From Planctomycetota bacterium (GTDB lineage Bacteria > Planctomycetota > Phycisphaerae > WQYP01): 6,148 nucleotides of DNA. The DNA is taken from positions 1 through 6,148 of the forward strand of contig JAJZNY010000238.1 in NCBI GenBank assembly GCA_021852245.1, in the 5' to 3' direction. Below, piece by piece: positions 5,193 through 6,148 of the stretch (position 1 is its first letter; every line of letters starts with the position of its first letter). The notes under the pieces are model-generated. The model did not search any database and was not told the origin of the DNA. It saw only the letters and a program-made list of their open reading frames with translations. Both the position numbers and the translations under genes were made by a program.

Positions 5193-6148
5193 TCACTTTT
5201 GTAAAATAGGCATCAGGCGCTTGGGTATCTGCAGGATAATAAGCGCCATGGCAGTGCCGTAACTGCTGCCGGCGCCGCCCACCCACGCTCCGTCAGCCTG
5301 TTGACGTGAGAGCAGATTTTTGCTCATGGCCGGCCACCATCGCGCCCACCATTTCCCACCAGCCAGAAACATCGCCTGGGTGCCGTAGTAATTGCCGTAA
5401 AAATAGTTACCCTGCATGTTTTGAGGCGTTCCGGGCAGACAGCCGCTGACATAATGGACGGCGGCACCTATTATAGGCCCACTATAAACACCTGAATAAA
5501 ATAGTATGGCAACTCCGGCCGCACTTCGTGCGAAATCCGAACCGCTCATCCCCAGCATGTAACTGAAGCCGCCATCCGGATTCTGGAGATGGCGGACAAA
5601 ACTGATGGCCTTTCGCATCGTCCGCTGCGGAACGCCGATGCCCGCCTGACGTGCTGCCCGCAACGCCATCACCTGACAGATCGTTACCGAGATGTCACCT
5701 GGCATAACCACCGGTTGATACCGCCATCCCCCTTGGGCGTTCTGCGTATCTACGATTAAACGCACGGCCTTTTGCAGCTTATTCCGAAGCCCGGATGCCT
5801 GCGATTCCCCATAAATCTCCGCCAAAAATAGGGTCGCAAAACCTTGGCTGTACATCGGCGTCCCGTCGTTCTGCGCGGCGATCAGGCCGGAATGATGGCA
5901 ATGGGCGAGAATGTAATGCAGCGCCCGAGACACATTACGCCCGTACGGCCCCTGTCCCGGAACGTTCCCCCCTGCAACAAACGCCAGCGCTCCCAGCGAA
6001 GTAATCGCCGTGCTGCCGGAGTCAAACGATCCATTTGCATTCTGACGTGCGGCAAGCCATTTTAATCCGCGGGCAATGGCGTTGCGAATCTTAGGGGTGT
6101 ATTCATTTTTCAGCGGACTTGTCTGGCCGGCGCGAAAATCTTTCAAAC
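5193..6148 (-). CDS. Prenyltransferase/squalene-oxidase repeat (alpha-toroid) protein, 5' end cut off by window
   Basis: The 317 visible residues consist of helix pairs punctuated by QW-like turns: QNANGSF (35-41), QNAQGGW (135-141), QNPDGGF (188-194) and QQADGAW (282-288). This spacing and motif are those of the terpene-cyclase/prenyltransferase repeat fold, an alpha-alpha toroid. I do not see the DXDD motif of squalene-hopene cyclases or a clear zinc-site set of protein prenyltransferases, so enzyme activity is doubtful; a binding or scaffold role is as likely. The first codon at the window edge is TTG inside an open frame, so the real start and any signal peptide lie outside. The stop is TGA 5195-5193, 3 bp before the NPCBM ATG. 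It is the first visible gene of the minus-strand group; more members may lie upstream. Confidence 0.85.
   Translation of the reverse strand, partial: LKDFRAGQTSPLKNEYTPKIRNAIARGLKWLAARQNANGSFDSGSTAITSLGALAFVAGGNVPGQGPYGRNVSRALHYILAHCHHSGLIAAQNDGTPMYSQGFATLFLAEIYGESQASGLRNKLQKAVRLIVDTQNAQGGWRYQPVVMPGDISVTICQVMALRAARQAGIGVPQRTMRKAISFVRHLQNPDGGFSYMLGMSGSDFARSAAGVAILFYSGVYSGPIIGAAVHYVSGCLPGTPQNMQGNYFYGNYYGTQAMFLAGGKWWARWWPAMSKNLLSRQQADGAWVGGAGSSYGTAMALIILQIPKRLMPILQK

Noticed and set aside
5193..6148. Squalene-hopene or terpene cyclase enzyme
   Set aside because: The repeat fold matches, but no DXDD catalytic motif is visible and the protein is far shorter than triterpene cyclases (about 630 residues or more) unless much lies outside the window.

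Overview
The window looks like a chromosomal piece of a Gram-negative-type (diderm) bacterium, most likely a member of the Planctomycetota, possibly class Phycisphaerae. This placement is an inference from the gene types: an NPCBM-domain secreted protein next to an alpha-toroid (prenyltransferase/squalene-oxidase repeat) protein, and a zinc-ribbon membrane protein with a bacterial PH domain, together with an LptD-like outer-membrane protein and sigma-54. All genes share similar moderate-GC base composition, and I see no transposase, integrase, tRNA, rRNA or CRISPR array, so the region reads as ordinary core chromosome.

Left part, plus strand (2-2390): the C-terminal third or so of an LptD-type lipopolysaccharide-assembly beta-barrel (cut by the left edge) is followed after a 136-bp gap by a complete rpoN, encoding the alternative sigma factor sigma-54. 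The gap holds a perfect TATAAT hexamer overlapped by a perfect Shine-Dalgarno-like AGGAGGT that has no start codon at the right distance.

Right part, minus strand (6148-2424): four genes read toward rpoN and probably form one transcription unit. In order of transcription they are an alpha-toroid repeat protein (cut by the right edge), a secreted NPCBM protein with internal beta-rich repeats (3 bp after the previous stop), a double zinc-ribbon/two-helix/PH-domain membrane protein (its reading frame overlaps the end of the NPCBM gene), and a small FMN-type pyridoxamine-phosphate-oxidase-like protein (after a 74-bp gap with an inverted repeat). rpoN and this last gene converge with only 33 bp between their stop codons.

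How the genes work together: LptD and sigma-54 have well-understood separate roles, and their neighbourhood recalls the lptA-lptB-rpoN cluster of Proteobacteria. The first three minus-strand genes are tightly packed and all seem to concern the envelope (an exported carbohydrate-binding-like protein, a repeat protein that may be exported, a membrane protein with cytosolic zinc ribbons). They may form a functional unit, but no function can be read from the sequence. This trio is the least-characterised part of the window.
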